Notes: generated from the sequence alone by a model not told the origin. Counted from the stretch's first letter, positions 43,944 through 57,038 are shown. The stretch is DNA of 64,000 bases from Porodaedalea pini (GCA_002794775.1 NBAY01000005.1:620001-684000); one strand, 5' to 3'. Numbers and translations: made by a program.

Positions 43944-46900
43944 ATGTCCGCCGCCGATGTAGCCCGCGAAATACGCACAAGTCTCCCGGGAACAGAGGAC
44001 ATCGTCGTCGATTACCTGTCAGGCTACCTCGTCGATGATGCCGGCGCAGATGAGGACGTCTTGCAGATCACACGCACGATGCTCGAGTCCTTTGCAGACG
44101 AGGAGCGGAAGCCATCAGCGCTCGAGGAGCTCCTTGTAAGGCTGGGCACACTCCTTGCGGCGAGGCTGAATGCAAAAAATGCTATTGCTGGAGGCGGCAC
44201 GGCAGGGGGACCGAAGAAATTGGAGAAGGCGATGGAGATGGGAAGAACGGGCGCGATCTCGAATACAATCGCGTTCTCAGAGGGTGTAGATCTAGAGTCA
44301 ATCAACAAGGCGAAGTGAGTTCTATTTTCGTCCTAGTTTTTCTTAGAATGAGGGATGGCTTGCTGAGGGGAACCGTAGGGCGTCTCGGGTCGATGTGAAG
44401 AAACTGGAAAAGCAGGAGGCGAAGCTTAGGGTGCGTTCTCGATCCCACTCTTATTCTATTTGCAGGAGGACTGAAGGGCAATCTCTTTTAATACTTAAAA
44501 TGAATTCAGGCTAAAATCGAAAAACGCTCTCGCCGAGATCTATACGAGGGCTCAAGGTTACTAGACCAGCATCGCAAGCAGGTGTGTACTTATATGCGTA
44601 AAATGCATCCGAGTCTGTGGTGAATTGAATGCCGTACGGAAACAGCAAACCTATGAGGAGATGTTCTTGAAGGTCAACTCACTGGAGGCGAGCGCTGCGG
44701 GGAAGAATAAGAGCAAGGACGTTCACCTCCCTTCGATCGATGTCACGTTTGGCTCAAATCGTATTCTGTACGTCTCCCCTTATCTTTTTTCTATCATGGT
44801 AATTTATCAGGAACTTATATTGGATAGGTCTGGAGCGAGTTTGACGCTTGCTTATGGGCGAAGGTATGGCCTCATTGGACGGAACGGTCGGTGTATTTCA
44901 GTAATTTGCTAGAGTAAATTGACAAGAGTAACTCAAGGTGTCGGAAAATCGACATTGCTCAGGCATATTGCTCTGCGTGAAGTGCCAATCCCCTCACATA
45001 TCACCATTCTCTTCGTCGAGCAAGAGGTATGTCACTTATTCTTCATAATCTACGCTTTCTCCATGTAGCAACTACGTTTATAGATTGTAGGAGACGACAT
45101 GACCGCGATCGACTCTGTGCTAAAGGCCGACGTCTGGCGCGATTCGTTGATGAACGAAGAGGCTGCACTGAATGCGAAGCTTGCTGGGCTCGAGGGCGAG
45201 AGTGACGAGAAGCGGTTTGAGGACGCAAGGGAGGAAGCAGCGGCACGGCTTGCGGAGGTACATCAGAGTCTCGCGGATATGGAAGCGGAAAGTGGGCCGG
45301 CGAGAGCTGCATCGCTTTTGGCTGGTATGTTGAAGACTAGGCTCCCTGTTGTGTCTGAAATGTGATGAAAGTTGATTGCAGGCTTGGGGTTCAATGAGGC
45401 GGACCAGCACCGGCCGACCAAGTCGTTCAGTGGTGGTTGGCGGTAGGCACTGCTTAACTCTGTAGGCATTACTTGATTTGACACTTTTCTCGATTTCAGG
45501 ATGCGACTTGCGCTCGCTCGAGCGCTCTTCGTCAAGGTAATCACATCATGACTCATTCTTCGACAACAACCGCTCAATACGACTTATCCCTAGCCTCACC
45601 TTCTTTTACTAGACGAGCCGTCTAACCACAGTGCGTCGCCTTCTCAAATTATTCGACGAGCCTTGCTGAATCCTCGCAACAGTCGATCTTAATGCACTCG
45701 CTTGGCTCGAAGACTACTTGCAGACATGGCCTGGTACCTTGCTGGTCGTGTACGTACTGTTTCGTCTTGCTTCGAGGGAGAAATTCAAGACTTAGCCGGC
45801 CTCTTCGATAGATCGCACGACCGCGCGTTTCTGTCGGTGATTTCATCTCCGTATGTTGTCACTGACTGACTTTCAATCCTGTAGAGATGCAGTTGCCACT
45901 GACATCGTCCATCAGCACTCTGGACGCCTAGATTACTATAAGGGGTGAACTTTCTATCTCGCTCCATGCTTAGAGTCGGCAGGACTGAGATTTGTTCCTT
46001 ATCGCTAGTAACTTTACGCAATTCTATTCGACCAAGTCCGAACGCGACAAAAAGCTGCAGCGGGAGTATGAAACGCAGATGGAGTACCGCAAGCATCTAC
46101 AGGCTTTCATCGACCGCTGGCGGTATAATGCTAATCGCGGTATGTTAGATTCATCAATTTTTAACCATTGACATTTCTGAAAGAGCATACTTGTAATCGG
46201 CCTCATGCAGCCGCACAAGCACAGTCCAAAATCAAGATTTTGGAGAAGCTGCCAGACTTGCAGCCGCCCGAGGCAGAGGAGACGGAGACTTTCAGGTTAG
46301 TCATTGCTGTATCTACGTCCTACCTTTTACTGTCTTATCTGACCATAAATACAGGTTCCCAGATTGTGACAAGATTTCGCCTCCTCTACTGCAGCTTTCT
46401 GGCATCTCGTTCGGCTACACGCCAGACAATCTCATCCTCAAGAAGGTGGACATTGATGTTGGCCTAGATTCGAGGATCGCCGTCGTTGGCGCTAACGGAG
46501 CCGGAAAGTGAGTTGATGTTTGTTTTTCTGCCAGCTTCAGATGCTTACGATTAGATAGGTCTACATTGTGGGTGTCTACTTGGAAATTGCGAATTTGATT
46601 CCGGAATTTATATATCTTTTAGGATCAAGCTCCTTACTGGAGAGTTGCATCCGCAAGGTGGGCAGGTGAATCGGAATGGTCGGTTACGCGTGTGGGTGCT
46701 CTGCATTCCTATTTGAAGGGGGAAAGTGTTAAATGATACTGCTCTTTTAGTGGCTACTTCGCACAGCATCATGTTGACACGCTGACTCCGACCATGACGC
46801 CCGTATCGTTCTTGGCCTCGAAGTTCCCTGGAAAGAGTGAACAGGAGTATCGAAGTCACCTGGGAAATTTCCAGATCAGTGGGATGACTGGGTAAGTACA

Positions 46901-47453
46901 ATTACGATGCATCACTCTATCCTGGGGTTACTTGCTAAACTGAGGTCTCTTGAAGATTGCAGCTGATCGGAACACTGAGTGGAGGTCAGAAGAGTCGCGT
47001 GGCCTTCGCTGCTCTGTCACTGCTCAACCCTCACATTCTGCTACTCGACGAGGTGCTTAAGTTATTTCCCGCTCTGCTTTTGTATAATACTGATTCATGT
47101 TGCCTTGCAGCCGACTAACCATCTGGATATTGAGGGTCTGGACGCGCTAATGTCCGCCCTCAAGAAATGGAACGGAGGTGTGATTCTCATTTCTCACGAC
47201 GAGCGATTCATCACGACTGTTGCCGAAGAAGTAAGATGCATTGCATTCTAGAAGTTTTATTCGCTGACCCGCGGCGTTCTTTTCTTTCTAACTTAGCTGT
47301 GGGTCTGTGGGGACGGCTCAGTGACGAAGTTCATGGGCGATGTACAGGCATACAAGGTCTGTGACTGTTTATCTGCTGGAAGTCCTAAGGGTGAAGTTAC
47401 TGACTGGATTGCTGTAGAGCTTGATTGTGAGCGGGCTGAAGGCGACGCCGTGA
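43944..47453 (+). CDS. GCN20: GCN20/ABCF3-type ABC ATPase
   Basis: About 750 aa (estimated) over 23 exons. After a helical N-terminal region of about 200 residues ([16 protein letters not shown]), which in yeast Gcn20 binds Gcn1, come two ABC domains and no membrane part. First: Walker A GRNGVGKST, signature [17 protein letters not shown], Walker [17 protein letters not shown], then [18 protein letters not shown]. Linker: [19 protein letters not shown]. Second: Walker A GANGAGKSTLIKLLTGE, signature [17 protein letters not shown], Walker [28 protein letters not shown]. The end reads [18 protein letters not shown] after a last intron. With Gcn1 it relays uncharged-tRNA stress on ribosomes to the kinase Gcn2. 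Both Walker A motifs are cut by introns; exon 46559-46567 is only 9 nt and encodes part of GKST. Confidence 0.95.
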
Positions 47454-47775
47454 TGTTAGAGATATTCTTTTTTTGTATCATGTTGCACACCTTTGTACAA
47501 GCTTACTTTGGCTTCTTGTACATGAAGTATGATCTTGTTTGGCGTGAGTTTCAGTCTCGAGTTCGTATTCAGAATCCGAATGAGTTAGAATCACAGAACC
47601 AGACCTTGGTGAGCTTCGAAGTCAGATTTGAAGGATCATGTGAAATAGAAAAGACTCGGCCACCGCTTCGTACAAAATTATCACGCATTGACAATATTAA
47701 TGACAGAACCATTAAGTCTTTACTCGCCTCGTCCAGAATCAGGCTCCTCAACTCATCTATACCCTCCTCCAAATT
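47454..47775. terminator. GCN20 3' region
   Basis: AT-rich, with no supported gene. It presumably contains the GCN20 3' UTR. Confidence 0.4.
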
Positions 47776-49498
47776 TTAGAGTGAAATGAGTGCTCGCAGA
47801 GATAATGGATCTGGGTCGCTTTCTCTCACATCCTCGGCGGAGGATGTCGTGCGTCGATTGCAAGAAAGTCTAATGCGTACCATATCTCATTCGGTGTAAA
47901 AAGCTCTGGCGTATCTATTATTGTCAAGGTGCTTATGGATGCACGAAATGGACCTATCGCGGATGTATATGTGATGGCCGACAATTTTGACAGTCTCTTA
48001 CACTTCAAAGCATGGGTTCTTATACAGGACACAGACTCTCTTCATAGAGGCCTACAAGGCTATAGAGTATGTTCTTCCAGGGGTGTTACAGACTAAAGTT
48101 TAGTTTAGAGGGGTGATGCAATACTTTTTTTGCCTACTGTAGTTCAAGTGCTTGACCGCCTCTCTACGGTTCCTTGTGAAGAGGATGAGGATGGCTTCAT
48201 GGGTGCAGAAACTTGTAAGTTGTAGGAAGTTCTTTCACAAGTACGTCGAATGTGGTCCAGGGTTCTCGCGTATGAAACCGACGCTTCGCGATAACTTTCT
48301 TCGTTCGATGATCTGTTTTGCTCCGTCCTTTCCGCTGCTTATACTCAGCGAGGAAATGATGCATCAAGTCGTATCTCGGCTTCTCCCTCGCTATCTTGTG
48401 CTCAGGTCTTACGTCGAGCATGTCCGCCTTGGCCTTTCTGAGCAGTCTACTGATCTATTGAACAGGAGCATACACTCGAGTCCAGCCTCTACTGCCTTTG
48501 AATGCATGCTCATCGAGCAAGCTGTCTAGTCAGGTATGCATGTAAGGGCAGCTACCCACACAGCCTCGACAGCGAAGGGAGTGTCAGGAATCTACATGAA
48601 ATGCTGCAATGTTTATCCAAATCCTCTTCTTTGTTCGGTGAAAATTGTGTCATTGCTCAGATCAATTGCAAAAGCTTGGACTTCAAGCACGAGTTCCGGA
48701 GATGCGCAGATTGTCTGTCTTGCGTGTACTGTTCAAAAGCATGTTACAAGGTGTCATAAAGAGATCAAGGACATGCGTCGGAGTGCAGAGGTCTGAAGCT
48801 TCAGAGAATAGGTGTAGTACTGATTTTAGATGTTTGGACTTCGCTTACCAGGATTCAATGTCCTTCCCAATAGGTCGTTCATTTCTTCGTCAAAGAGACG
48901 GGCGCTCGCATCACATGGCAATAAGGAATATCAGACGTCATCTTCCAGGGCTTCGTAGCCTCGCATCACAGATCATCTCGCGAGATTCAAGCGACTGCGT
49001 TGGGTTCAGCTTGGACTACAGCACATCGCCTAACCCAGTCATCATCGATGTTTTCAGTCTGAAGGATAGTTCCTCGAAGAAAGCGGCGGGAAAGATGTAC
49101 AACTTGTGAATATGTGCAGACGGGTGATGGAAATCGTGCGAACGGGAGAAACGACGTTGACGATCGTCACCGTACGATATCCTGACGGTAGCGCGAGGGG
49201 CAGGGTGCATCGGGTCGTCGACCTCCTAAGTATAGTGCATAGGACTGCACAGCTAAAAGAGTCGGCACGCGAAGGAAGGAGGCGTCCTACAGGTCGTGAT
49301 ACGAAGGAGGTTGAAGGCCTGTTACACTGTTACGACGAAGCAGATGAGTTGATTCAGCGTGTGCAAGCCATTGCCAGCGCATCGGTTCACGAACATCCAT
49401 GGTCCAGCAAGGTCATCGAGAGGGTGATAATAACTATGGCAGATGCATATCTCAATATACAAACGCAAAGGGCCACTTTCGACACAGCCACATGCTGA
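47776..49498 (+). pseudogene. Degenerate gene with MYND-like zinc finger
   Basis: Coding-looking pieces in shifting frames. Near 47880-48070: SSGVSIIVKVLMDARNGPIA and DVYVMADNFDSLLHFKAWVL. Near 48690-48790: FRRCADCLSCVYCSKACYK, then in the next frame RCHKEIKDMRRSAE, together matching a MYND finger (Cys pairs ending C-x3-C..H-x-x-C type) with a frame break in the middle. Near 48910-49110: LASQIISRDSSDCVGFSLDY then NPVIIDVFSLK. From 49106 a 130-codon frame runs to 49498 (VRYPDGSARGRVHRVVDLLS). Agaricomycetes have many MYND proteins with C-terminal fingers of unknown role. I could not find introns that repair all breaks, so I call it a pseudogene, but a real spliced gene is possible for part of it. 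Confidence 0.4.
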
Positions 49499-50737
49499 CT
49501 AAATTCGGACTTTCAATTTTTTGATGCTTCCTTTTTCCTTCTTTAGTTGTCACACACATGCTCCTGCTCCGGCCAGCTCCGAAACATTTGATGGCTCAAA
49601 GCGGCAACATGCAGATCATCACATGATGTTTGCACATGGGCACACATCCGTGAGCAGACCGCTCTGTAGGCTCAATCAACTCATTTCCTCTGAAAAAAAT
49701 TGTAAAAAATATGAAAGAAATTCGAAAAAATCAGGGGAAAAATAATCTAATTAAATCATGCTCTTCTCTCAAAACTTTGATGGCTAAAAGTGGTAACTCC
49801 AAAGCAGCAGCATGCAAATCATCTACAATCAATTTTATACTCCTCACATGAAAAAGTTAGGAAAAATGCTGAAAAAAAAAAAAAGTCAGTTAGAAAAATA
49901 TTCTGCTATCTTCTCCATGTGTATTATAAAATAAATTTCAGTAGAAAATCATCCAATAGGAGTCCATTGAGAGTTACTCTCAGAATATGTAAATCATTGG
50001 TCTGGCTCATGCCAGAGTATACATAGCACAACTCAGTATAAGTGCATATAAGCTTTGGATGATCTGGGCAGTGAATAGAATGTGAAAGGGGCATGAACTG
50101 AACATAATGTGCCAGACTCCAAAGGTCTGGAGGCTGCCACTGAGTCTCAGACTTGGACTCCTCATAATTGTGATACAGCTACATGGTTGTGTTTCAGAGT
50201 TTGTGTCTTGGAATGTCAGACACTCAATACATCAGAGTCAAGTCATGATGTATGGGAAGTCAGCAACATGTTAGAAATAGTGAGAATACTCTAGCAGGCC
50301 TACACCTATAGTCTTTTATGAATATAATATAAGGTGTCCTAACATAGTATCTATATTGTATAAAGAATATCCTTTCTATTTTAAATGAAGATATGAGAAG
50401 CAGGTATTATGCACTATGTCTTTCCATTGAAGGAGACTAATTCTATCTTCAAGTTCTCAACAACCAATATTGTACTTAGTGAGCTTTTGTTGTAAATAGA
50501 GTGTCATACAATAAAAATTCAGATTGCTTTCAAGCATGTGTATGTGAGATATATAGTTTTGCAATTGAAGAATCATGTGAACTAAGATGAAGCATTGTTC
50601 TAAGAGCTTAGACTGATGGCCAGCAAGGAACTTTAAATAGGTATAGCTTTTAGAGTGAGAAATTGCATTAATTAAATCTGAAGAAACAAAAAAACTCAGA
50701 TTAAGCAATGCCTAAAAAACTCGGATTGATGGCCAGC
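49499..50737. repeat. AT-rich, repeat-like stretch upstream of TOP2
   Basis: About 1.2 kb without a gene. Two diverged direct copies, starting near 49588 and 49776 with TTTGATGGCT(C/A)AAAG(C/T)GG, each followed by an A-rich stretch, suggest an old tandem or inserted element. A shorter direct repeat around GATGGCCAGC occurs at about 50613 and 50728. Base composition is clearly more AT-rich than the neighbours. Possibly a decayed transposon; no ends can be defined. Confidence 0.5.
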
Positions 50738-50764
50738 GGAGTTCCCGGCGAAGCCGGGAACTCC
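50738..50764. repeat. Perfect 12-bp hairpin with GAA loop
   Basis: GGAGTTCCCGGC (50738-50749), loop GAA, then the exact inverse (50753-50764). The tip is GCGAAGC, known as an unusually stable DNA mini-hairpin. It lies at the boundary between the AT-rich repeat stretch and the TOP2 promoter, 227 bp before the TOP2 start codon. Confidence 0.85.
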
Positions 50765-50990
50765 AGGGCTGGTGGTGATAGACCATTTGAGGATGGCACT
50801 TTCATCATATAAAATCAAAAGTCGTTATGTAACATTAAATATGTTCGTCATATTTCCTGTATGACGTAAAAGTGGTTTCCCACTGGCCGGCAAAACCCGT
50901 CCGCGTGATGGTTCGCGTCTGTCACACTTCAAGTTCAACTGGCACGCTCGTGGTTCACTCATTCTTCACGTCAACCACCGCGACCTCAAG

Positions 50991-53900
50991 ATGAGTTCCT
51001 CAGAGGAAGAGAACTTCAACATTGACAACGTGTCTGGTTCCGATTACGAGTCGGACGACTACGCGCCCGTCAAGAAGAAAGCTGTGTGTTTGCCGTTCAT
51101 CTGTATATTGGAAGGTATTGACACGCATTACACAGGCCAAAGCCACTAAACCAGCAGCCAGGCCCGCAAAGTCTACGAAAGCCTCAGCGAAGGCTCCAGC
51201 AAAGCCGAAGGCCGTGAAGAAGAAGCCACTAAAGGATATCGATGAGAATGTCGACGACAGTTTCATGGACATTGACCGAGATCCGAATGGCGCATCAGAC
51301 GGCGAGAACGAATCTCGTCCTTCAACATCAAAGACTCCCATGGCTGCTCTGATGGATGGCAAATCCGCTTCAGACCAGTATCAGAAGGTATGTCGCACTC
51401 TTACTTTACTAGCAACCCCATCTAATTGTTTTGCTAGGTCACTCCCAGAGAGCACGTTCTTATCCGGCCTGACTCCTATATCGGGAGCATCGAGACCATA
51501 ACACAGCCAATGTGGGTCTATGACTCGGATGCTAAGAGGATGGTCTTTAGGGAAGTTAGATATGTCCCTGGGTTCTTAAAAATCGTAGATGAAATCCTCG
51601 TAAATGCCGCCGACAACAAGGTGCGTTTCGCTTCAACCTTCCTCTCTTGCGAGGCGACTTAGCTTGCTTTAGATCAATGACTCGACTATGGACACCATCA
51701 AAGTTAATATTGATGTCAAGGAGGGCACTATCTCAGTCTATAACAACGGAAGGGGCATTCCCATAGAGATGCACGCCAAGGAGAAGATAATGATCCCAGA
51801 ACTAATATTCGGCCACTTGCTGACGTCGTCTAATTATGATGACACCATGAAGAAACTTACGGGAGGACGTAATGGCTACGGTGCAAAGCTGGCGAACATC
51901 TATTCTACCGAGTTTACTCTCGAGACGGCGGATAAGAACACCGAGCAGAAGTACAAACAGACATGGACAAAGAACATGTCTGTTTGCGGGAAGGCGAAGA
52001 TAACGAAAAATAAGAAAGACGAGTTTACGCGTGTGTCATTCTCACCGGACTTCGCGAGGTTTGGTATGGAATCCATCGACAACGACGCTGTGGCGCTTCT
52101 GAAGAAGCGAGTTTACGATTTGGCTGGGACTGTTAAGGACGTCAAAGTTTTCTTGAACGACGAACGTCTCAAGATCAAGAACTTCAAGCAATACGTCGAG
52201 TTGTACATCACTTCAGCCGCTGCTGAGGCTGCGGACGCTTCGGGAGGCGCAGCACAGGCTAAACAGTCCATCATTTACGAGCAGATTCATCCGAGATGGG
52301 AAGTCGCCTTCGCAGTATCGGACGGCTCATTCCAACAAGTATCATTTGCGAACTCCATCGCAACTATAAAGGGTGGGACGCACGTCGACTACATTGCAAA
52401 CCAAATCTCCAAGAGTCTCATTTCGACGATCTCAAAGAAGAACAAGGGCGCGACGGTAAAGCCGGCGCAAATCAAAAACCATATGTGGATTTTTGTCAAC
52501 GCGCTCATTGAAAATCCCTCCTTCGACTCACAAACGAAAGAGACACTGACGAAGACGGCGAGCGGGTTTGGTACAAAACCTACACTTTCCGAAGACTTTA
52601 TGAAGAAAGGTGAGATACAGTTTCTACCCGGCGTTGAAGTCCGTCTCATCGTGCCCTCTGCAGTTACGAAGTCGAGCATCATTGATCACGTTCTCAACTG
52701 GGCCAAGTTCAAAGCTGACCAGCAGATCAAGAAGACCGATGGAGCAAAGCGCAGTCGGTGAATTCTACATATACTATTCAAATGCTTCCAAGCCCTTATC
52801 TGACTTAACTCGTTTTAGTCTTCTAGGAATGACGAAACTTGCTGACGCCAACAATGCTGGAACGCGCGAGGGCTCTAAGTGCACCCTCATTCTGACGGAA
52901 GGAGACTCCGCCAAAGCGCTTGCGGTTGCGGGACTCGGTGTTGTCGGTCGTAACAACTTTGGCGTCTTCCCCCTGCGTGGAAAATTGCTCAACGTGCGCG
53001 AAGCAAAGCATGACCAAATCATGAAGAACGAGGAGATCCAGAATGTCAAGAAGATCCTTGGTCTGCAGCACAGTAAGGTGTATAGTGACGTGAACAGTTT
53101 GCGGTATGGGCGTCTCATGATCATGACCGATCAGGTATGTTTCTGGCGTGTCTAAGGCCTAAAGCGATAAGCGTGCTTACCTATGTCTATGATTAACAGG
53201 ATCACGATGGCTCTCACATTAAGGGACTGCTCATTAATTTCCTTGACCACTTCTATCCTTCGTTGCTAAAGATACCTGAATTCCTCGTGGAGTTTGTCAC
53301 TCCTATCGTCAGGGTATGTCAGGTTATTCTTTCTGAAGGGCTGTTACTGATTTTGAGTAAAAGGTTACGAAAGGAAAACAGCGTATCGACTTCTTTACTC
53401 TGCCTGAGTTCGAGAGATGGCAGGAAGAGACGCCCGACTCTCACAAATGGGACTCCAAGTACTATAAGGCAAGTCCTCCAAAATGTTTTGTCCATATGAC
53501 TCTTAATCCTCCATGCAGGGTCTAGGAACGAGTAAGGACTCGGATGCTCGTGACTACTTCAGCAATATGGGGAAGCACATGATTCCATTTTCCACGACAC
53601 AAGAAGGCGACCGGGACTTGATTGATCTAGCTTTCAGCAAGAAGAAAGCAGACGACCGTAAAGAGTGGCTGAGGCAATTCAGGGTTTGTTCATCGTTTTG
53701 TGTTAGAAGGCAAATTAACTCATGATTTATCGCAGCCTGGAACGTACCTCGACCACAATGTGGATGAAATTCCTTATTCTGACTTCATTAACAAGGAACT
53801 CATCCTTTTCTCGATGGCTGACAACATTCGGTCGATTCCCTCTGTTGCTGATGGATTGAAGCCGGGTCAGAGAAAAGTTATCTGGGGTTGCTTCAAGCGC

Positions 53901-56596
53901 AAGTTGAAGAAAGAAATCAAGGTTTTTCTTTTGGCATTCAAAACGTTATACTAGCAACTCGCTGACGCGGACTTAAGGTTGCGCAATTGGTCGGTTACAT
54001 CTCCGAGCATGCCGCGTACCATCACGGCGAGCAGAGCTTGACCATGACTATCGTCAACTTGGCGCAGGACTATATCGGGAGTAATAATATGAATCTGCTA
54101 CTGCCGAATGGTCAGTACGGTACGCGTGATCAAGGCGGGAAAGATCATGCGTCGGCGCGTTACATCTTCACCGAGCCTGCACCCATTTCGCGAGCGGTCT
54201 TCCATCCGAGCGATGACGCACTTCTTAACCAACAGAAGGAGGACGGACAGCTCATTGAACCTGAATTCTACATGCCTATAATTCCGCTCGTCTTAATAAA
54301 CGGCGCAGAAGGCATTGGTACCGGTGAGTAGAGATTCATCCTACTACGTGTAAACCATGCTGATAGATGCCGGAAAGGTTGGAGCACAAGCATACCGTCT
54401 TACAATCCCGTAGACATTATCAACAACCTCAAGCGTATAATGAAGGGTGAAGATCAGGTGCCTATGCTTCCTTGGTGGCGCGGCTTCAATGGGACGATCA
54501 AGAAGACGGGCGACAACAAGTTCGAGGTCACGGGTGTGGTGAAGAAGCTGAACGACACAACCGTTGAAATCACCGAGCTTCCGATTCACAAATGGACGCA
54601 AAGTTTCAAGGCTGAGCTGGAGAGTATGTGTGGTGAGAAAGGCGATGGCGTAGTCAAAGTATGTTCACTAGTCACTTTCTGAGTTCATCTCTGATAAGAG
54701 ATTCTGCAGGACTACAAAGAGCATCATGACAATCGTAATGTTCACTTCGTGGTGACTATGGGTGCCAAGGAACTCGAGAAAGCAGAGGCACAAGGTCTAG
54801 AGGAATTTTTTAAACTAACATCGAAAATCAGCACAAGCAATATGATGTGCTTCGACTTCGAGGGGAAGATCAAGAAGTACAACTCTCCTGAAGAGATACT
54901 GGAAGACTTCTATCCCGTTCGACTGGGCTACTATCAGAAGCGAAAAGTATGCGTTCATTGTTTGTTGTCCTGCCTTGACTCTGAGGGTACTGTACACAGG
55001 ACTATCTCGCGAACGAGCTTCAGCTCGAGCACGAGAGACTGACCAATCAGGCGCGCTTCATTCAGATGATCGTCAAAAAAGAGCTAGTGGTTTCAGGACG
55101 TAAAAAGGCCGACATTGTCTCTGAATTGCGCAAGAAGAACTTCAGGCCGTTCCCGAAGGTGTCCAAGGCGAAGGCAGCGGGAGAAACCGAGGAGGCATTG
55201 GAGGACATTGAGATCGAGGAGCAAGAGACAGGAGCGACGACAGACTTCGACTATTTGCTCGGCATGCCGATCTACAGCTTGACTCAGGAGAAGATTGAGA
55301 AGCTCCTGGAGCAAGGCAGACAGAAAGAAGCAGAGCTCATTGCTTTACTCGAGCTTAGCCCAAACCAGATCTGGAACACCGATCTCGATACTTTCCTTGC
55401 TCAATGGGAGGTAGGTTTCTTCCGCTCAATTTCTCTTTGTTCTTGATCTAACGTACCAAATTGCACTTTTAGAAAACATGTAAGGAATGGGAGGAAGCTG
55501 CAGTCAAGGATTCGTCGGGAAAGACCGTGAAGAGGAAGCAGGCTACCTTAAAGACGCGCAAGTCGCTGTCAGGACCTTTCGGGAAGAAGAAGAAAGGTGA
55601 CGACGACGACTCAGGCGACGATTTCATGCCCACAAAGGCTGCTGCGAAGGCCACGTCGAAGAAAGCAGAGCCCACTGAGCGCAAGGTCTCGCGCACTAAG
55701 GCACCTGTTAAGAAGTCTGAATCAGACGACGATGACGACGGTGATCTGTTTCTTAAACCTGGTCCCTCGAGACCCGCTGCAGTTAAGGCGGCGGAGGCGA
55801 CAGCGCGCAAAGTCTCTCGGCCAAAAGCTGTGAAGAAAGCTATTTCCGATGACGATGACGACGAAGACTATGTCAAGCCGGCGGCAGCGACTAAAAGAGT
55901 AGTTAAGGATGAGTCTGACTATTACGATGAGTTACCGAAGTCATCGTCGAAGAAGACTACTACTGCCCAAACAGAGGACGATTCCGACAATGATATCCTT
56001 CCGGCTGCTGCTGCAAAGAGCAATGGCAATGCAAAAGCTGCACCGAAGCGAAAGAGGTATGTTATACCACTGGATCTTGATAAGTGGGTTTTCTAATTTC
56101 TATGATTTTTTGCAGCCCCGATAGCGAAGACGAGTCTGACGATGATGTGGCTCTCAAGCCTCCCAAGAAGAAGACACAGGTATCTCTCAAAAGCTTCTTT
56201 GGCAAAGACAAGGACGACGAGCCCAAACCCAAACCCCCTACACCGAGTAAGATCGCTGGGATGAAGCCAAAACCGAAGGCTGCACCCGCGAAGAAAGCTG
56301 CGCCGAAGAAGGCTGCACCGAGCGATGAGGAAGGGGATTCAGAGATGGAGGTTGTGCCTGTCGCAAAATCTAAGCCGAAAACAGCTCCTGCAAAGAAGGC
56401 TCCGGCCAAGGCGGCAAAGAAAGTCCTGAGCGACGATGATGACGACGAGATCGACCTCAAGCCGCCCGTCGCGAAGCGTGCTGAAGTGCCGAAACGAACC
56501 GCGAGGGCTGCACCAAAGAAGTATATCGACGTGTCGGACGATGATGATGACGACGACGACGGAGGGCAAGACGAGACTTTCGAGATTTCTGATTGA
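50991..56596 (+). CDS. TOP2: DNA topoisomerase II
   Basis: About 1,600 aa (estimated) over some 16 exons. Type IIA topoisomerase that passes one duplex through another using ATP, needed for replication and chromosome segregation. Order: acidic/basic N-terminal tail (MSSSEEENFNIDN); GHKL ATPase with EILVNAADN, YNNGRGIPIE and GGRNGYGAKLANI; transducer; TOPRIM with EGDSAKALAVAG and DQDHDGSHIKGLL; winged-helix core with the catalytic Tyr in GGKDHASARYIFTEP (Tyr codon 54161-54163); GLGTSKDSDARDYF; then a C-terminal tail of about 370 residues with alternating Lys/Ala and Asp runs (KKSESDDDDDGD, DVSDDDDDDDDGG). The tail contains QVSLKSFFGK (56177-56206), which fits the PCNA-binding PIP-box pattern. 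Start chosen as the first ATG giving the acidic tail. All catalytic motifs look intact. Confidence 0.97.
56177..56200 (+). other. PIP-box-like motif in TOP2 tail
   Basis: Codons give QVSLKSFF, matching Q-x-x-(L/I/M)-x-x-F-F, preceded by the basic PPKKKT and followed by GKDKDDE. Basic flanks are usual for PIP boxes. Function is inferred. Confidence 0.55.
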
Positions 56597-57038
56597 CCTT
56601 TTGTCGTTCCTTTGCACATATTAATATTGTAACTCTTGGCTCCTTATGTATTGTAATATTATTTCGTGTCCAAGACTCCGAGCAAATGAGTTTTTACCAT
56701 AAATGATTATTTCCACCGTGAGAACGAAGTAGGCAGTCACAACGGCGACAGAAGACACTACTTTTGTCTGCCGGCCATAACCCCGACGCTTGCCGCGTTG
56801 TTGAGCTCAGCTGAAGCATTGTCGTCGCCCGGGAACGTCACTGAGCGCCTCTCGACACGTAGCGACCTCACTCGTAGCCTGCAGCCTGGCAGTACTCTTC
56901 GCCAGTGCTCGACTATCTCCCCTCTCCCCTTCTACTCTACCGCCGGTTTCGTCCTGCGACGCGACCTATTCTCTTCTATCTGGTACCAGCTAGACGCAGG
57001 AGTATATTTGAGTCTCGCAGACGAGCGGCTCTCGCGTA
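56597..57038. promoter_or_regulatory. TOP2 3' end and upstream region of the 1,917-aa gene
   Basis: About 440 bp, AT-rich at first (3' UTR of TOP2, TATTAATATTG near 56620), then pyrimidine-rich with frequent CTC blocks near 56900-57000, a usual 5' leader pattern. No separate gene is supported. Confidence 0.45.

Noticed and set aside
56062..56619. 185-codon minus-strand open frame rich in Ser and Phe
   Set aside because: Antisense to the Lys/Asp-rich TOP2 tail, which reads as Ser/Phe on the other strand.
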